DNA from: Mycobacterium sp. 1274756.6
GTDB taxonomy: Bacteria; Actinomycetota; Actinomycetes; Mycobacteriales; Mycobacteriaceae
Direction of reading: 5' to 3'
DNA length: 64,000 bases
NCBI RefSeq assembly: GCF_001668625.1
Contig: NZ_LZLJ01000093.1
Location: forward strand, 62,001 to 126,000
The notes under the pieces were generated by a model. It did not search any database, was not told the origin of the DNA, and saw only the letters and a list, made by a program, of their open reading frames with translations. The stretch's first letter is position 1, and each line of letters begins with the position of its first letter. A program made the translations under genes and the position numbers. Positions 10,242 through 18,642 of the stretch are shown piece by piece.

Positions 10242-11005
10242 GGCGACCCGCCGCGGTCGCGGCGGCGCTGCTGGTCACGCTGTGCGGGTGCGCCCCGCAG
10301 TCGTCGGCGTCGGCGGTGGTGGTCTATGCGGCCGCCTCGCTGCGGCCGACGTTCACCGCCATCGCCGAGCGGTTCGAGCACGACCATCCCGGCGCCCGCG
10401 TGCAGTTCGACTTCGCCAGTGCAGCCGATCTGGCGACCCAGTTGATCCAGGGCGCCGGCGCCGACGTCTTCGCCTCGGCTGACACCGCCCAGATGGCCCG
10501 GGTGGTCGACGCCGGGCTGGTGGCCGACAAGCCGGTCACCTTCGCCTCCAACACGCTGGCGATCGTGACCGCGCCGGGCAACCCGCAGCACATCGAAACG
10601 TTCGCCGACCTGGCCCGCCCCGGACTGGCCGTGGTGGTCAGCCCGGCGCCGATGCCGTGCGGGGTGGCCACCGAAGAAGTCGAGAAGATCACCGGCGTGC
10701 ACCTCAACCCGGTCAGCGAGGAACCCGATGTCGAGGACGTGCTCAACAAGGTGGCCACCGGTCAGGCCGACGCCGGGCTGGTCAACGTCACCGACGCGAT
10801 CGCCGCGGGCGACAAAGTCGACACGGTGACGTTTCCGGAGGCGACCGAGGCGATCACCGATTATCCGATCGCGGTGCTGCGCAGCCCGACTCGCGACGAG
10901 CTCGCCCAGAGCTTCGTGGACCTGGTCACCGACGGCGCCGGTCAGGCGATTCTGCACCGGGCCGGCTTCGCCGACACCTCGCCGTCCGGGCTCAGCCCGC
11001 GCTGA
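10238..11005 (+). CDS. modA: ModA-like molybdate-binding lipoprotein
   Basis: 255 residues from GTG at 10238 overlapping the gnd stop. The signal peptide ends in the lipobox LCGC. The periplasmic binding domain shows the ModA signatures VVYAAASLRPTFTAI, GADVFASADTAQM and the terminal GAGQAILHRAGF. It should capture molybdate for an ABC importer, but no modB or modC lies nearby; in M. tuberculosis modABC are together elsewhere. It occupies the locus where H37Rv has the molybdoenzyme operon narGHJI. Its last 14 bases overlap the convergent mutT2. Confidence 0.85.
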   Translation: MRRPAAVAAALLVTLCGCAPQSSASAVVVYAAASLRPTFTAIAERFEHDHPGARVQFDFASAADLATQLIQGAGADVFASADTAQMARVVDAGLVADKPVTFASNTLAIVTAPGNPQHIETFADLARPGLAVVVSPAPMPCGVATEEVEKITGVHLNPVSEEPDVEDVLNKVATGQADAGLVNVTDAIAAGDKVDTVTFPEATEAITDYPIAVLRSPTRDELAQSFVDLVTDGAGQAILHRAGFADTSPSGLSPR

Positions 11006-11393
11006 GCGCTCGCGCCAAGTCGGTCAGCCACGCCCGGTCAGCGGGCACCCAGTCGATCTCGGGCAACTCCGCGGCGCGCACCCACCGCAGCGCGCCGTGA
11101 TCGCAGGCGCGCGGCTCGCCGCCGGACAGGTGCACCCGGTAGGCGCGCAGCGTCGTGGTGGCCGACAGCGCCACGTCGACACCGAGCCGCTCCCCCACGG
11201 TGACGTCGTCGACGTCGACGCCGAGTTCCTCGGCGAGTTCCCGGGCCAGCGCTACCGGTTCGGTCTCCCCGGCGCCGACCTTGCCGCCGGGCAGTTCCCA
11301 GCGGCCGGCCAATTCGGGAGGTCGCACCCGTTGGGCCACCAGCAGGGTGGCGTCGCGGATGACCGCGGCGGCCACCACGATCTGTTCGGTCAT
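10992..11393 (-). CDS. mutT2: MutT2 NUDIX hydrolase
   Basis: 133 residues. The NUDIX box is exact: [18 protein letters not shown] followed by AEELGVD (residues about 34-58, pattern GX5EX7REUXEEXGU). In mycobacteria MutT2 (Rv1160) hydrolyses oxidised or methylated cytosine/guanine nucleotides, sanitising the dNTP pool and conserving CTP. The start is ATG at 11393, divergent from the pterin dehydratase gene 35 bases away, so the two share a short promoter region. Confidence 0.9.
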   Translation of the reverse strand: MTEQIVVAAAVIRDATLLVAQRVRPPELAGRWELPGGKVGAGETEPVALARELAEELGVDVDDVTVGERLGVDVALSATTTLRAYRVHLSGGEPRACDHGALRWVRAAELPEIDWVPADRAWLTDLARALSAG

Positions 11394-11427
11394 AGCGAAG
11401 GACGTTATACCGGCCTATCGTCGAGGG

Positions 11428-11712
11428 ATGGCTGTGTTGACCGATGAGCAGGTCGCCGCGGCGTTGCCCGAGCTTCCCGGCTGGGAGCACGCCGACGGCG
11501 CGCTGCGACGCTCGAAGAAGTTTCCGTCGTTTCTGGCCGGCATCGATGCGGTGCGCCGCGTCGGCGAGCACGCGGAGAGCCAGGACCACCATCCCGACAT
11601 CGACATCCGTTGGCGCACCGTGTCGTTCGCTTTGGTGACGCATTCGGAGGGCGGGATCACCGACAAGGATGTCGCGATGGCGCGCGACATCAGCGGCATC
11701 ATCGACGAGTGA
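11428..11712 (+). CDS. Pterin-4a-carbinolamine dehydratase
   Basis: 94 residues from ATG at 11428 ([13 protein letters not shown]). The family signature HHPDIDIRW followed by VTHSEGGIT carries the conserved catalytic His residues and the Thr. The enzyme dehydrates 4a-hydroxy-tetrahydropterin and recycles the pterin cofactor. It matches Rv1159A in size and place, between mutT2 and pimE. It ends 14 bases inside the convergent pimE. A longer open frame to 11155 runs antisense through mutT2 and is not used. Confidence 0.92.
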   Translation: MAVLTDEQVAAALPELPGWEHADGALRRSKKFPSFLAGIDAVRRVGEHAESQDHHPDIDIRWRTVSFALVTHSEGGITDKDVAMARDISGIIDE

Positions 11713-12940
11713 CCGGCCGCGCCGCGACGCGGCAGCCGGCGACGGCGATCCAGGCCAGGGTGATCAGGGTCGCCACGATGTAGACCAGCGCCGGCCACGC
11801 CAGATACCAGGGCCGGCCGATCTGCCAGATGCTCGGCTGGGCAAAGCTCAGCAGCCACGGCACCCCGACCAGGGTGAGTGCGAGCCAACCCCACCCGAGC
11901 ACCCGCGCGCCCGCGCGCTGAGCCATCGGGCCGTGGATCAGCCAGATCATCAACGGAAGCAGCCACACCCAGTGGTGGGTCCAGGAGATCGGTGAGGCCA
12001 GCAGTCCGAACAACTCGACTACCAGCAGCCGGCCGAGTCGGTCCTCGCCCAGCGCCCGCCAGGCCAGCACCGCCAGCAGCGCGGTCGCACCGATCGCGGC
12101 CAACACCAGCGGTCCGTAGCCGGCGTCGTGGCCGAGAATGCGGGACAGGCCGCCACGCCAGGATTGGTTGAACGAGGTGGCGATCGGCCCCACCCGGCCC
12201 GCGTCGCCGAGCAGTTCGGTGAAGTAGCGGCGGGTCGAATCGCCGGCCACCAGGTAGGACAGCGCCACCGTCGCCGCGAAGACCACCGCGGAGAAAAGCA
12301 CCGTCGCCCAGCGCCGCGCCCCGAGGAAATACAGCCCGGCCACCGCCGGGGTCAGCTTGATGCCCGTGGCCAGCCCCACCAACAGGCCCGAGAGCCACCA
12401 GCGACCGCTGTAAACCGCGATCAGCACGGCCAACGCCAGCACCACATTGATCTGCCCGTAGTCGAAGGTGGTGCGCAACGGCCCGATCCAGATGCCGACC
12501 GCCGTCCACAGCATGGCCTCGCGGTGGCCGGCGGCGAGTCCCAGCAAGCGCTGGCTGAGCCGCACCACGCCGTAGAGCGCGGCGATGATGCCGAGTTGCC
12601 AGCCGAAGCCCACCACGCCGAACGGCAGCAGGTGCAGCGGGTAGAAGACGAGCGCGGCGAACGGCGGGTAGGTGAACGGCAGCGGGAAGTCCGGTGTCTG
12701 ATCGGCGTAGACGTAGTCGTAGAGCGTGCCGGGCTGGTCGAGGGTGGCCGCGCCGCCGAGGTAGACGTGCAGGTCGACGAAGTTGGCCCCGTGCGGGACC
12801 AGATAAGTCCAGGCCAGCCGGGCGGCGATGCTCAGCGCCAGCAACAGCGGGGCAACGGATCTGAGGAGCTGGCGACGGGGCGCCACGGATGAGGCGTCGA
12901 TTCGCACGACTCTAGTCAGTATCGGTTTGGTCACTGCCAT
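11699..12940 (-). CDS. pimE: PimE, polyprenol-phosphate-mannose-dependent alpha-1,2-mannosyltransferase
   Basis: 413 residues with about ten hydrophobic membrane segments. It is a GT-C (GT87) glycosyltransferase; the first extracytoplasmic loop has the acidic catalytic motif ([10 protein letters not shown], with D conserved). PimE adds the fifth mannose to PIM4 in polar PIM synthesis at the plasma membrane. The position between the pterin dehydratase and the Rv1158c-type gene matches H37Rv Rv1159. It is divergent from the Ala/Pro-rich gene with about 110 bases between starts. Confidence 0.9.
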   Translation of the reverse strand: MAVTKPILTRVVRIDASSVAPRRQLLRSVAPLLLALSIAARLAWTYLVPHGANFVDLHVYLGGAATLDQPGTLYDYVYADQTPDFPLPFTYPPFAALVFYPLHLLPFGVVGFGWQLGIIAALYGVVRLSQRLLGLAAGHREAMLWTAVGIWIGPLRTTFDYGQINVVLALAVLIAVYSGRWWLSGLLVGLATGIKLTPAVAGLYFLGARRWATVLFSAVVFAATVALSYLVAGDSTRRYFTELLGDAGRVGPIATSFNQSWRGGLSRILGHDAGYGPLVLAAIGATALLAVLAWRALGEDRLGRLLVVELFGLLASPISWTHHWVWLLPLMIWLIHGPMAQRAGARVLGWGWLALTLVGVPWLLSFAQPSIWQIGRPWYLAWPALVYIVATLITLAWIAVAGCRVAARPVTRR

Positions 12941-13051
12941 CGCTCACGTCCGTAACGGTTGAATAAATGCCACACGTGTCACTTGAGTAACTCCAGCAAC
13001 GGAATACGTTCGGCGATTGAACACGCCGTCGAACGAATTGGGGAACTTCAC

Positions 13052-13648
13052 ATGTCCTTCACCCGGAGCTTGCTCACCGCCACCGCCGTCGTGGCCGGAT
13101 CCTCCGCAGCACTGCTGATGGGCGGCATCGCCAAGGCCGATACCGCTCCCGCGCCCAACCCGGCCGTCCCCGGCACCACCGCCGTGGAACAGCTCGCCGC
13201 CGTCCCGGCCGCCGCGCCGCAGGTGCTGCAGAACCTCACCGGGCTGCCGGCCACCGCCCCGGCGCCGCAGCCGCCCACCGCGACCGCCAGCGTCAACCTG
13301 CCGCAGCCCGCGCCGGCCGTCCCGCAGCCGGCCGCCACCAACCCGCTGCCCGGGCTCACCGCGACCAACCCCGTCGCCCCGGCGACCAGCCCGGTGACCG
13401 GCGCCAACCAGCTGGTGCCCAACGCGCAGTTCAACATCCCCAACGTGCCGGGCCTGCCGGTGCCGCTGCCCCAGCAGGTGTCGCTGCCCGGCGACTTCAC
13501 CTCGCTGCTGCCCGGCGGCCTGCCGGCCGCGACCACCCCGGGCACCGTGCCCGGCGTCGCGCCGGTGACCAGCCCGGCCGCGACCTCGCCGAGCACCGGC
13601 CTGGTTCCCGACATGGCCAGCCTGTTCCCGGTTTCGGCCCTGCCCTGA
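13052..13648 (+). CDS. Exported Ala/Pro-rich protein (Rv1158c-like)
   Basis: 198 residues from ATG at 13052 with GGGGAAC upstream; 31 further open codons before it lack a signal peptide and are not used. A Sec signal peptide (MSFTRSLLTATAVVAGSSAALLMGGIAKA) is followed by a low-complexity mature chain of Ala, Pro, Thr, Val and Asn with recurring ATNP, PAT and PGxxPV motifs. No catalytic domain. It matches H37Rv Rv1158c in place and composition. Probably cell-wall located; function unknown. Confidence 0.85.
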   Translation: MSFTRSLLTATAVVAGSSAALLMGGIAKADTAPAPNPAVPGTTAVEQLAAVPAAAPQVLQNLTGLPATAPAPQPPTATASVNLPQPAPAVPQPAATNPLPGLTATNPVAPATSPVTGANQLVPNAQFNIPNVPGLPVPLPQQVSLPGDFTSLLPGGLPAATTPGTVPGVAPVTSPAATSPSTGLVPDMASLFPVSALP

Positions 13649-13698
13649 CCCGACCGGACTCCACCCCCACCGCCCACCACCGAACACGGGAGTAGATC

Positions 13699-14673
13699 GT
13701 GGCACGGACTTCGCACCTGACGACCGGCATCGCCGCCGTGGCCATCGCCTCGACGACGGCGCTGACACTGGCCAGCACCGCGGCGGCCGACCCGGCCGCT
13801 CCACCGGCCGATCCGGCCTCGTCGGCGCAGATGCCCGGCTTGCCGGCCATCGAGCAGTTGAGCCCGGTGATCCAGCAGGCCGCCGCCGACCCGGAGGGTG
13901 CGGTGCAGTTGCTGATGGCCGCCGCCGCGGCGTTCAAGGGCAACAACGACGCGCCCGCCGACTCCAAGCAGGTGGCGGATTCGGTGGCCGAGTTCGTGCA
14001 GGCCGAACCGGTCGCGCACGTCCCGGCGGCGGCGGGGGTGCAGCCCGGGGCGCAGCCGCACCTGCCCACCGGGGTCAACCCGGCCAACGCGGTCGGCCCG
14101 GTGCCGATCGAGAAGCCGCACGCGATGGCCGCCAAGCCCACCCCGCCCGGCCCGGCCGAGGCGGCGCCGGCGGAGGCCCCGCCGGCCGAGGCGCCGGCCG
14201 CCGCGCCCGGTGCGGCACCGGCTGCCGAGCCCGCGGCGGCGGCCAACCCGGACTTCGGTCCGGACGCCCCGCCGACCCAGGAGTTCATGTACCCCTCCAT
14301 CGGCACCGACTGCCTGGCCGACGGCGGCAACGTCATCGCCAGCGCCCTGTCGGTGGCCGGGCCGGCGAAGATCCCCACCCCCGGGCCGGGGCCGGGCCAG
14401 ACCGCCTACGTGTTCACCGCGGTGGGCACCCCGGGGCCGGCGGAGAAGCAGAAGCTGCCGCTGAACGTCACCTGGGTGAACCTGACCACCGGCAAGTCGG
14501 GCACCGTCGCGCTGACCCCGCGCGACGACATCAACCCGGAGGGCCCGACCACGCTGACCGCGATCGTCGACACCGGCTCGGGCAGCGTGATGTCGACGAT
14601 CTTCGGCCAGGTCACCACCAAGGACAAGCAGTGCCAGTTCATGCCGACCATCGGCGCAACGGTGGTGCCCTGA
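13699..14673 (+). CDS. Exported Ala/Pro-rich protein (Rv1157c-like)
   Basis: 324 residues from GTG at 13699 with GGGAG nine bases upstream. The signal peptide is VARTSHLTTGIAAVAIASTTALTLASTAAA. A Pro/Ala/Glu-rich middle (PAEAAPAEAPPAEAPAAAPG) is followed by a compact C-terminal domain from about residue 195 with two Cys (GTDCLADGG and DKQCQF) that could form a disulfide. It follows the Rv1158c-like gene by 50 bases and is probably co-transcribed. The H37Rv counterpart is Rv1157c; function unknown. Confidence 0.85.
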   Translation: MARTSHLTTGIAAVAIASTTALTLASTAAADPAAPPADPASSAQMPGLPAIEQLSPVIQQAAADPEGAVQLLMAAAAAFKGNNDAPADSKQVADSVAEFVQAEPVAHVPAAAGVQPGAQPHLPTGVNPANAVGPVPIEKPHAMAAKPTPPGPAEAAPAEAPPAEAPAAAPGAAPAAEPAAAANPDFGPDAPPTQEFMYPSIGTDCLADGGNVIASALSVAGPAKIPTPGPGPGQTAYVFTAVGTPGPAEKQKLPLNVTWVNLTTGKSGTVALTPRDDINPEGPTTLTAIVDTGSGSVMSTIFGQVTTKDKQCQFMPTIGATVVP

Positions 14674-14680
14674 CCCAGGG

Positions 14681-15385
14681 TCACTCGAGAAGGTCGGCCT
14701 CCGGCGGGTGGACGGCGCTGCCGCTGAACACCGTCAGGAGGCGACCGGGGTTGTCCTGCCAGGGCAGCGCCCGCAGTTGAGCGACGCTGCGGCGCCCGCC
14801 CAGGGCGCGCAGCATCTCGAAGTCGCTGAGTTCGACGACGACCGGGCTGCCGGGCGCCGACGGGTCGCCGAGTAGGACCGAGCCCGGTGTCGGGGCGACC
14901 ACCAGCATCGCGGGCAGGCCGCCATCCCGGATGGCGCGGTCGAAGCTGGCGGTCAGGAACCCGGCGGCCACCGCGAACGCGGGATCGTCGGTGCGCGCGC
15001 CGGGTTCACCGAGCGCGCCGCGCACGTCGTGTTCATGGGTGAGGGTGTCGAACACCAGCTGACCGCCGATCAGCGGCGGGGCCTGCTCGAGCACGTCGAC
15101 GATCGGCCCGACGGCCTCGGCCCACAAGTCGAGCACCTGATCCAGGTCGTGTTCGGCGAGCCGGTCCACCTGGGCCTGGGTCCAGGCCGGGCTGCCCGCG
15201 CCCTGCAGGTTCTGCGCCAAGATGTCCTGGCAGACGCCGGTGAGGTGGCTGACCGTCTGACGCACGGTCCACGCCGGGCAGGCCGGCACCACGCGTTCGG
15301 CGACCTCGGTGCGCCCGCGCAACAGGTCATCGACGCGCTGGTGCACCAGCCGGTAGGCGTCGGCGGCGCTGAAGGTGTCGCTCAT
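14681..15385 (-). CDS. Mycothiol-dependent maleylpyruvate isomerase-fold protein
   Basis: 234 residues from ATG at 15385 (MSDTFSAADAYRLVHQRVDDLL). The N-terminal four-helix DinB/MDMPI domain is recognisable from CPAWTVRQTVSHLTGV, where the His is a family metal ligand, and from FDTLTHEHDVRGALGEPG, with further His ligands. Members use mycothiol as cofactor or are uncharacterised paralogues. The specific substrate cannot be read from sequence. It is convergent with the Rv1157c-like gene, with only 7 bases between stops. Confidence 0.8.
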   Translation of the reverse strand: MSDTFSAADAYRLVHQRVDDLLRGRTEVAERVVPACPAWTVRQTVSHLTGVCQDILAQNLQGAGSPAWTQAQVDRLAEHDLDQVLDLWAEAVGPIVDVLEQAPPLIGGQLVFDTLTHEHDVRGALGEPGARTDDPAFAVAAGFLTASFDRAIRDGGLPAMLVVAPTPGSVLLGDPSAPGSPVVVELSDFEMLRALGGRRSVAQLRALPWQDNPGRLLTVFSGSAVHPPEADLLE

Positions 15386-15404
15386 CGCGCGCGGTTCCCG
15401 CGGG

Positions 15405-15551
15405 TCAATAGGCCATGAACAAGATGGCGTCCCGGTCATACTCCATGCCCGGGTGCACGTCGGCGAGGTGCTTCTGCACGATCTCGACCAGGTCGTCCTC
15501 GTCTTTGCCGACCATGGCTTCCCCGCACGGACACGTCAGATGGGTCTTCAC
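15405..15551 (-). CDS. DUF1059 small protein
   Basis: 48 residues, GTG start at 15551, with AGGAAGG eight bases upstream. The translation begins VKTHLTCPCGEAMVGKDEDD and ends DAILFMAY. The pattern of a Cys pair near the N-terminus, a D/E cluster, then QKHLADVHPG is the DUF1059 signature (small soluble protein, putative metal-binding Cys/His). It lies between the HhH gene and the isomerase-fold gene on the same strand, with short gaps, so it is likely part of that transcript. Function unknown. Confidence 0.85.
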   Translation of the reverse strand: MKTHLTCPCGEAMVGKDEDDLVEIVQKHLADVHPGMEYDRDAILFMAY

Positions 15552-15567
15552 GTCGCCGTCCTTCCTC

Positions 15568-16143
15568 TCACCCGCGTTGGGCTTTTTGCTGCTTCATCTT
15601 CTTCTTGGTGGCGCGCACCCGATCCAGCGACGCCGCATCGACCACATCGGCGATCGACAGGTGGGTGTGTTCCTTGCCGTAGTCGCCGGCGGCGTCTCGC
15701 CAGCCCGTCGGGGTGACGCCGTATTGCTTGCCCAGCAGTGCCAAAAAGATCCGCGCCTTCTGCTCGCCGAAGCCGGGCAGCGCCTTGAGCCGGCGCAGCA
15801 CCTCGGGTCCGTCCGGGTCGCCGTCGGTCCAGATCTTCGCCGCGTCTCCGGCGTAGTCCTCGACGACGATCTGGGCCAGCGCCTGGATCCGTTTGGCCAT
15901 CGAGCCGGGAAACCGGTGCACCGCGGGCTTCTCCGCGCAGACGGCGGCGAACTTCTCCGGGTCGTGCGCGGCGATCTTGCCGGCGTCGAGCCCGCCCATC
16001 CGGTCGGCGATCTTCTTCGGCCCGGCGAACGCGGTCTCCATCGGTATCTGTTGGTCGAGCAGCATCCCCACCAGCAGAGCGAACGGGTCGGCGCTCAGCA
16101 GGCGGTCGGCTTCCGTATCGCTCGTCAACTGCAAAGTGGGCAT
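15568..16143 (-). CDS. HhH-GPD family protein (Rv1156-like)
   Basis: 191 residues from ATG at 16143 (MPTLQLTSDTEADRLLSADPF). A helix-hairpin-helix motif is seen in LKALPGFGEQKARIFLALLG (about residues 122-141), typical of HhH-GPD base-excision glycosylases, but the usual catalytic Asp context and FeS cysteines are not obvious, so activity is uncertain. It ends 16 bases before the DUF1059 gene. It is the last gene colinear with H37Rv before the accessory island; in H37Rv it is next to Rv1155. Confidence 0.88.
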   Translation of the reverse strand: MPTLQLTSDTEADRLLSADPFALLVGMLLDQQIPMETAFAGPKKIADRMGGLDAGKIAAHDPEKFAAVCAEKPAVHRFPGSMAKRIQALAQIVVEDYAGDAAKIWTDGDPDGPEVLRRLKALPGFGEQKARIFLALLGKQYGVTPTGWRDAAGDYGKEHTHLSIADVVDAASLDRVRATKKKMKQQKAQRG

Positions 16144-16245
16144 TCGCCAATTGTAGAAGGTGCAACTGGTGCAACTCAGCGGTAGCGAGTCCGGCCCCGA
16201 CGGCACGTCAACCGGTGCACCCGGGCGGCCGGACGACTCCGAGGC

Positions 16246-17391
16246 TTAGCCGAGGGCCTCATAGATCAATGTGACGTACTTCGCCGTCCGTTCGGATCCC
16301 AGGGTTCCCGCACCCATGCGGTTCATCGTGTACGCGATGGTGACCCCGTGATCCGCATCGATGACCACCATCGATCCGCCCCAGCCACCCCAGAACGCGA
16401 TTCGGTCCCCAGTCGGGATATACGGCACAGAGGTGGCCTCCGATAGCGCAAAGCCGTTGCCGAAACGCAGCGGCACGCCCAGGACCAGGTCGACTCCGTC
16501 GGCTTGAACTTCAAATATCCGCTCCACCGTTGCCGGCCGCAGCAACTGGAGACCGTCCACCGCACCGGCCATCGCCAATGGAGACAGGATCCGCGCCAGG
16601 CCGCTGGCGTTCCCGTGGCCGTTGACCGCTCCCAGATCCGCGGCGCGCCATCCCGCGGTGCACGTCGCCGCAATTCCGATCGGCGGGTTCGCGAAGGTCC
16701 GCCGCATGATCTCCACATCAGCAGATGAGAAGTCGGCCAGGTCGGGCCGTGGCGGCGGGGTGAGTTCAGCGATCCGCGACGTGTCCTCGGGAGCGGCACC
16801 GATCTGGAAATTCGCATCCAACGGTGCTGCGATCTCCCTCCGCACGAACTCCTTCAACGACATCCCCGTGGTGCGGCGGATCAGCTCGCCGACCAGGTGC
16901 CCGTAACTGGTGGCGTGATAGCCCGACCTCGACCCTGGCGACCACCACGGAGCCTGGGCCGCCAACCGCGCCGTGGCCGTGTCCCAGTCGTACATGTCCT
17001 CCAACGTGAACGGCGCATCCCAGCCCGGCACCCCGGAGGTGTGCCCCAAAACCTGCCCGACGTTGATATCGCCTTTCCCATTCGCGGCGAATTCCGGCCA
17101 GTACCGCGCCACGGTCGATTCCAGGTCGAGCACTCCCCGATCCACCAGGACCAGCGCCGCCAGGCTGGTCACCGTCTTCGTCGATGAGAAAAGGTTGACG
17201 ATGGTGTCCCCACCCCAAGGCGTTCGCCCGGCGGTGTCGGCGTACCCCGCCCAGATGTCGAGCTCATGAACGCCGTTAACGTTGACCGCGATCGCGGCGC
17301 CGATCTCACCTCCACTCCCTACCTCCTGGGCCAAAGCCTCCGCGACCCGAGCGAACCGCGGTGTCCAATCCCCACCGACGGCAGCCGGCAC
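16246..17391 (-). CDS. Serine beta-lactamase-fold esterase (EstB/LipL type)
   Basis: About 381 residues from GTG at 17391; the frame is open to 17634 with other GTGs (17466), but that extension would overlap the CAP gene and carries no homology. Class C beta-lactamase motifs are visible: SSTK (nucleophile Ser, Lys) near residue 70, YHATSYG as the YxN-like motif, and GWGGS replacing the KTG triad. The pattern ERVAEAL..GGEIGAAIAV is typical of mycobacterial LipL/EstB esterases. It probably hydrolyses esters in the cytosol; no signal peptide. Start uncertain. Confidence 0.82.
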   Translation of the reverse strand: MPAAVGGDWTPRFARVAEALAQEVGSGGEIGAAIAVNVNGVHELDIWAGYADTAGRTPWGGDTIVNLFSSTKTVTSLAALVLVDRGVLDLESTVARYWPEFAANGKGDINVGQVLGHTSGVPGWDAPFTLEDMYDWDTATARLAAQAPWWSPGSRSGYHATSYGHLVGELIRRTTGMSLKEFVRREIAAPLDANFQIGAAPEDTSRIAELTPPPRPDLADFSSADVEIMRRTFANPPIGIAATCTAGWRAADLGAVNGHGNASGLARILSPLAMAGAVDGLQLLRPATVERIFEVQADGVDLVLGVPLRFGNGFALSEATSVPYIPTGDRIAFWGGWGGSMVVIDADHGVTIAYTMNRMGAGTLGSERTAKYVTLIYEALG

Positions 17392-17576
17392 CGAAACATC
17401 CGCTGTCCGTGTTTCGGATAACGCTTGCCAATCCCGCACCGCCCTACCCACTTCCTCTCGAAGCACCGAGACCACCCGTCGGGTACCACACGAGCCACCG
17501 GGCCGTCCATTACCGAACGCACCGACATCCAGCCTGCCCTGGTGGAAAGCCGGGGCGGCCCATCCGCGGACATCCC

Positions 17577-18365
17577 CTACTGGGGGGGATATCCGGGTGG
17601 TGGATAGACCCCGCGCAGAATCCAAGGCAACCAACTGATGCCGAACTCGATCTCGTCGCTAGCGTCGTAATCGGGTGTTGGACCGACCGGGAGGTTTTCC
17701 CGTTGACCTCGCCGCTCTGGCATGGTCAACCCCACGTCGGGTTCGTCTGCAGCGGCCGACTGTTCGGGTTGCCCGTAAACAGCGACGACAACCGTTCGAT
17801 CAAGGCTGTTCTCCGACCAAACCCCCATCTTGGAGTTCGCACAGTCGGACATGATCTCGAAATACACTGGGTTGTAATACCATTGATTGATCAGTTCGAT
17901 ACCACTGATCGCCAGCGCGGGATGGATCGCCACCGTCTCCGCAACCCGCCCCCGAAATCCTGCTGCATCGGCCCGGGACTGTGGCGTGGATCCGTCGGTG
18001 CCAATGTCGCCGTCCAAGCTCCGATTGTTCAGTAGATCCCTGGAGTGCCACTCGGCTGCCAGTTGAAGCTGTGAGCTGACGGTCACGTCGTTCGTACACC
18101 CGGCCTGCTGCTGAAGCGTGTAGACGTTTGCTACGACGCTGTCGTTGAGGCGTTTGTTATCCGCTTGTGCCACGGCTGGACCCAAAATTGCCAATCCTAA
18201 GATTTGCACCAGCAACACGGGGGTCACCCTCAAAGCGCCCGACGAACGCCCGTTTTTCTCCGTGCAAGCAACCGATTCCGACCCGATGCTCCGACTCCCG
18301 GATCCACCGACACGCAAGCGTCGCGCGATACCTATCACATCGCCTTGCCGGGCAGGTGATGTCAT
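17577..18365 (-). CDS. Exported CAP-domain protein
   Basis: About 262 residues if ATG 18365 is used; GTG at 18218, placed after GAGGGTG, would start directly at the signal peptide (LLVQILGLAILGPAVAQA). The mature part is a CAP/SCP fold: LNDSVVANVYTLQQQAGC, then LAAEWHSRDLL, then RVAETVAIHP and NSKMGVW, ending in a VVAVYGQ strand. The C-terminal tail is acidic then Pro-rich (YPPPGYPPQ). Such proteins are secreted lipid- or wall-interacting factors. It is divergent from the LLM monooxygenase with an operator in the gap. Confidence 0.8.
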   Translation of the reverse strand: MTSPARQGDVIGIARRLRVGGSGSRSIGSESVACTEKNGRSSGALRVTPVLLVQILGLAILGPAVAQADNKRLNDSVVANVYTLQQQAGCTNDVTVSSQLQLAAEWHSRDLLNNRSLDGDIGTDGSTPQSRADAAGFRGRVAETVAIHPALAISGIELINQWYYNPVYFEIMSDCANSKMGVWSENSLDRTVVVAVYGQPEQSAAADEPDVGLTMPERRGQRENLPVGPTPDYDASDEIEFGISWLPWILRGVYPPPGYPPQ

Positions 18366-18528
18366 CTTCCCAGCAACATCCGTCCCATCCAGCGGATGCT
18401 GCGGTCGACGCACGAGACCCACATCAGATACCGATCGGTCGGCGAATGAGACCACGGAGCCCTCCTTCGAGCCGAAATCACGCGTCGAGCAGCCCCTTGC
18501 GAATTTTGGCTGTTCGGTATACCGTCCG

Positions 18529-18548
18529 TATACTGGCTTGATGGTATA
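18529..18548. promoter_or_regulatory. Operator site 1 (island regulon)
   Basis: TATACTGGCTTGATGGTATA, an 8-4-8 imperfect palindrome, 95 bases before the LLM monooxygenase start and in the divergent gap to the CAP gene. It matches the shared pattern TATACTGRCnnGYCAGTATA. An extra palindromic decamer CGGTATACCG (18515-18524) lies just beside it and may be an accessory half-site pair. Confidence 0.65.
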
Positions 18549-18642
18549 ACAGGTCCGGCCCCTGCGCTAGGTCTGAGGCCCTGAAGCGGCACCGGATTAC
18601 CACGCGCCAACTCTGCCGGCCCAACAGATATGAGGTAAGGAA

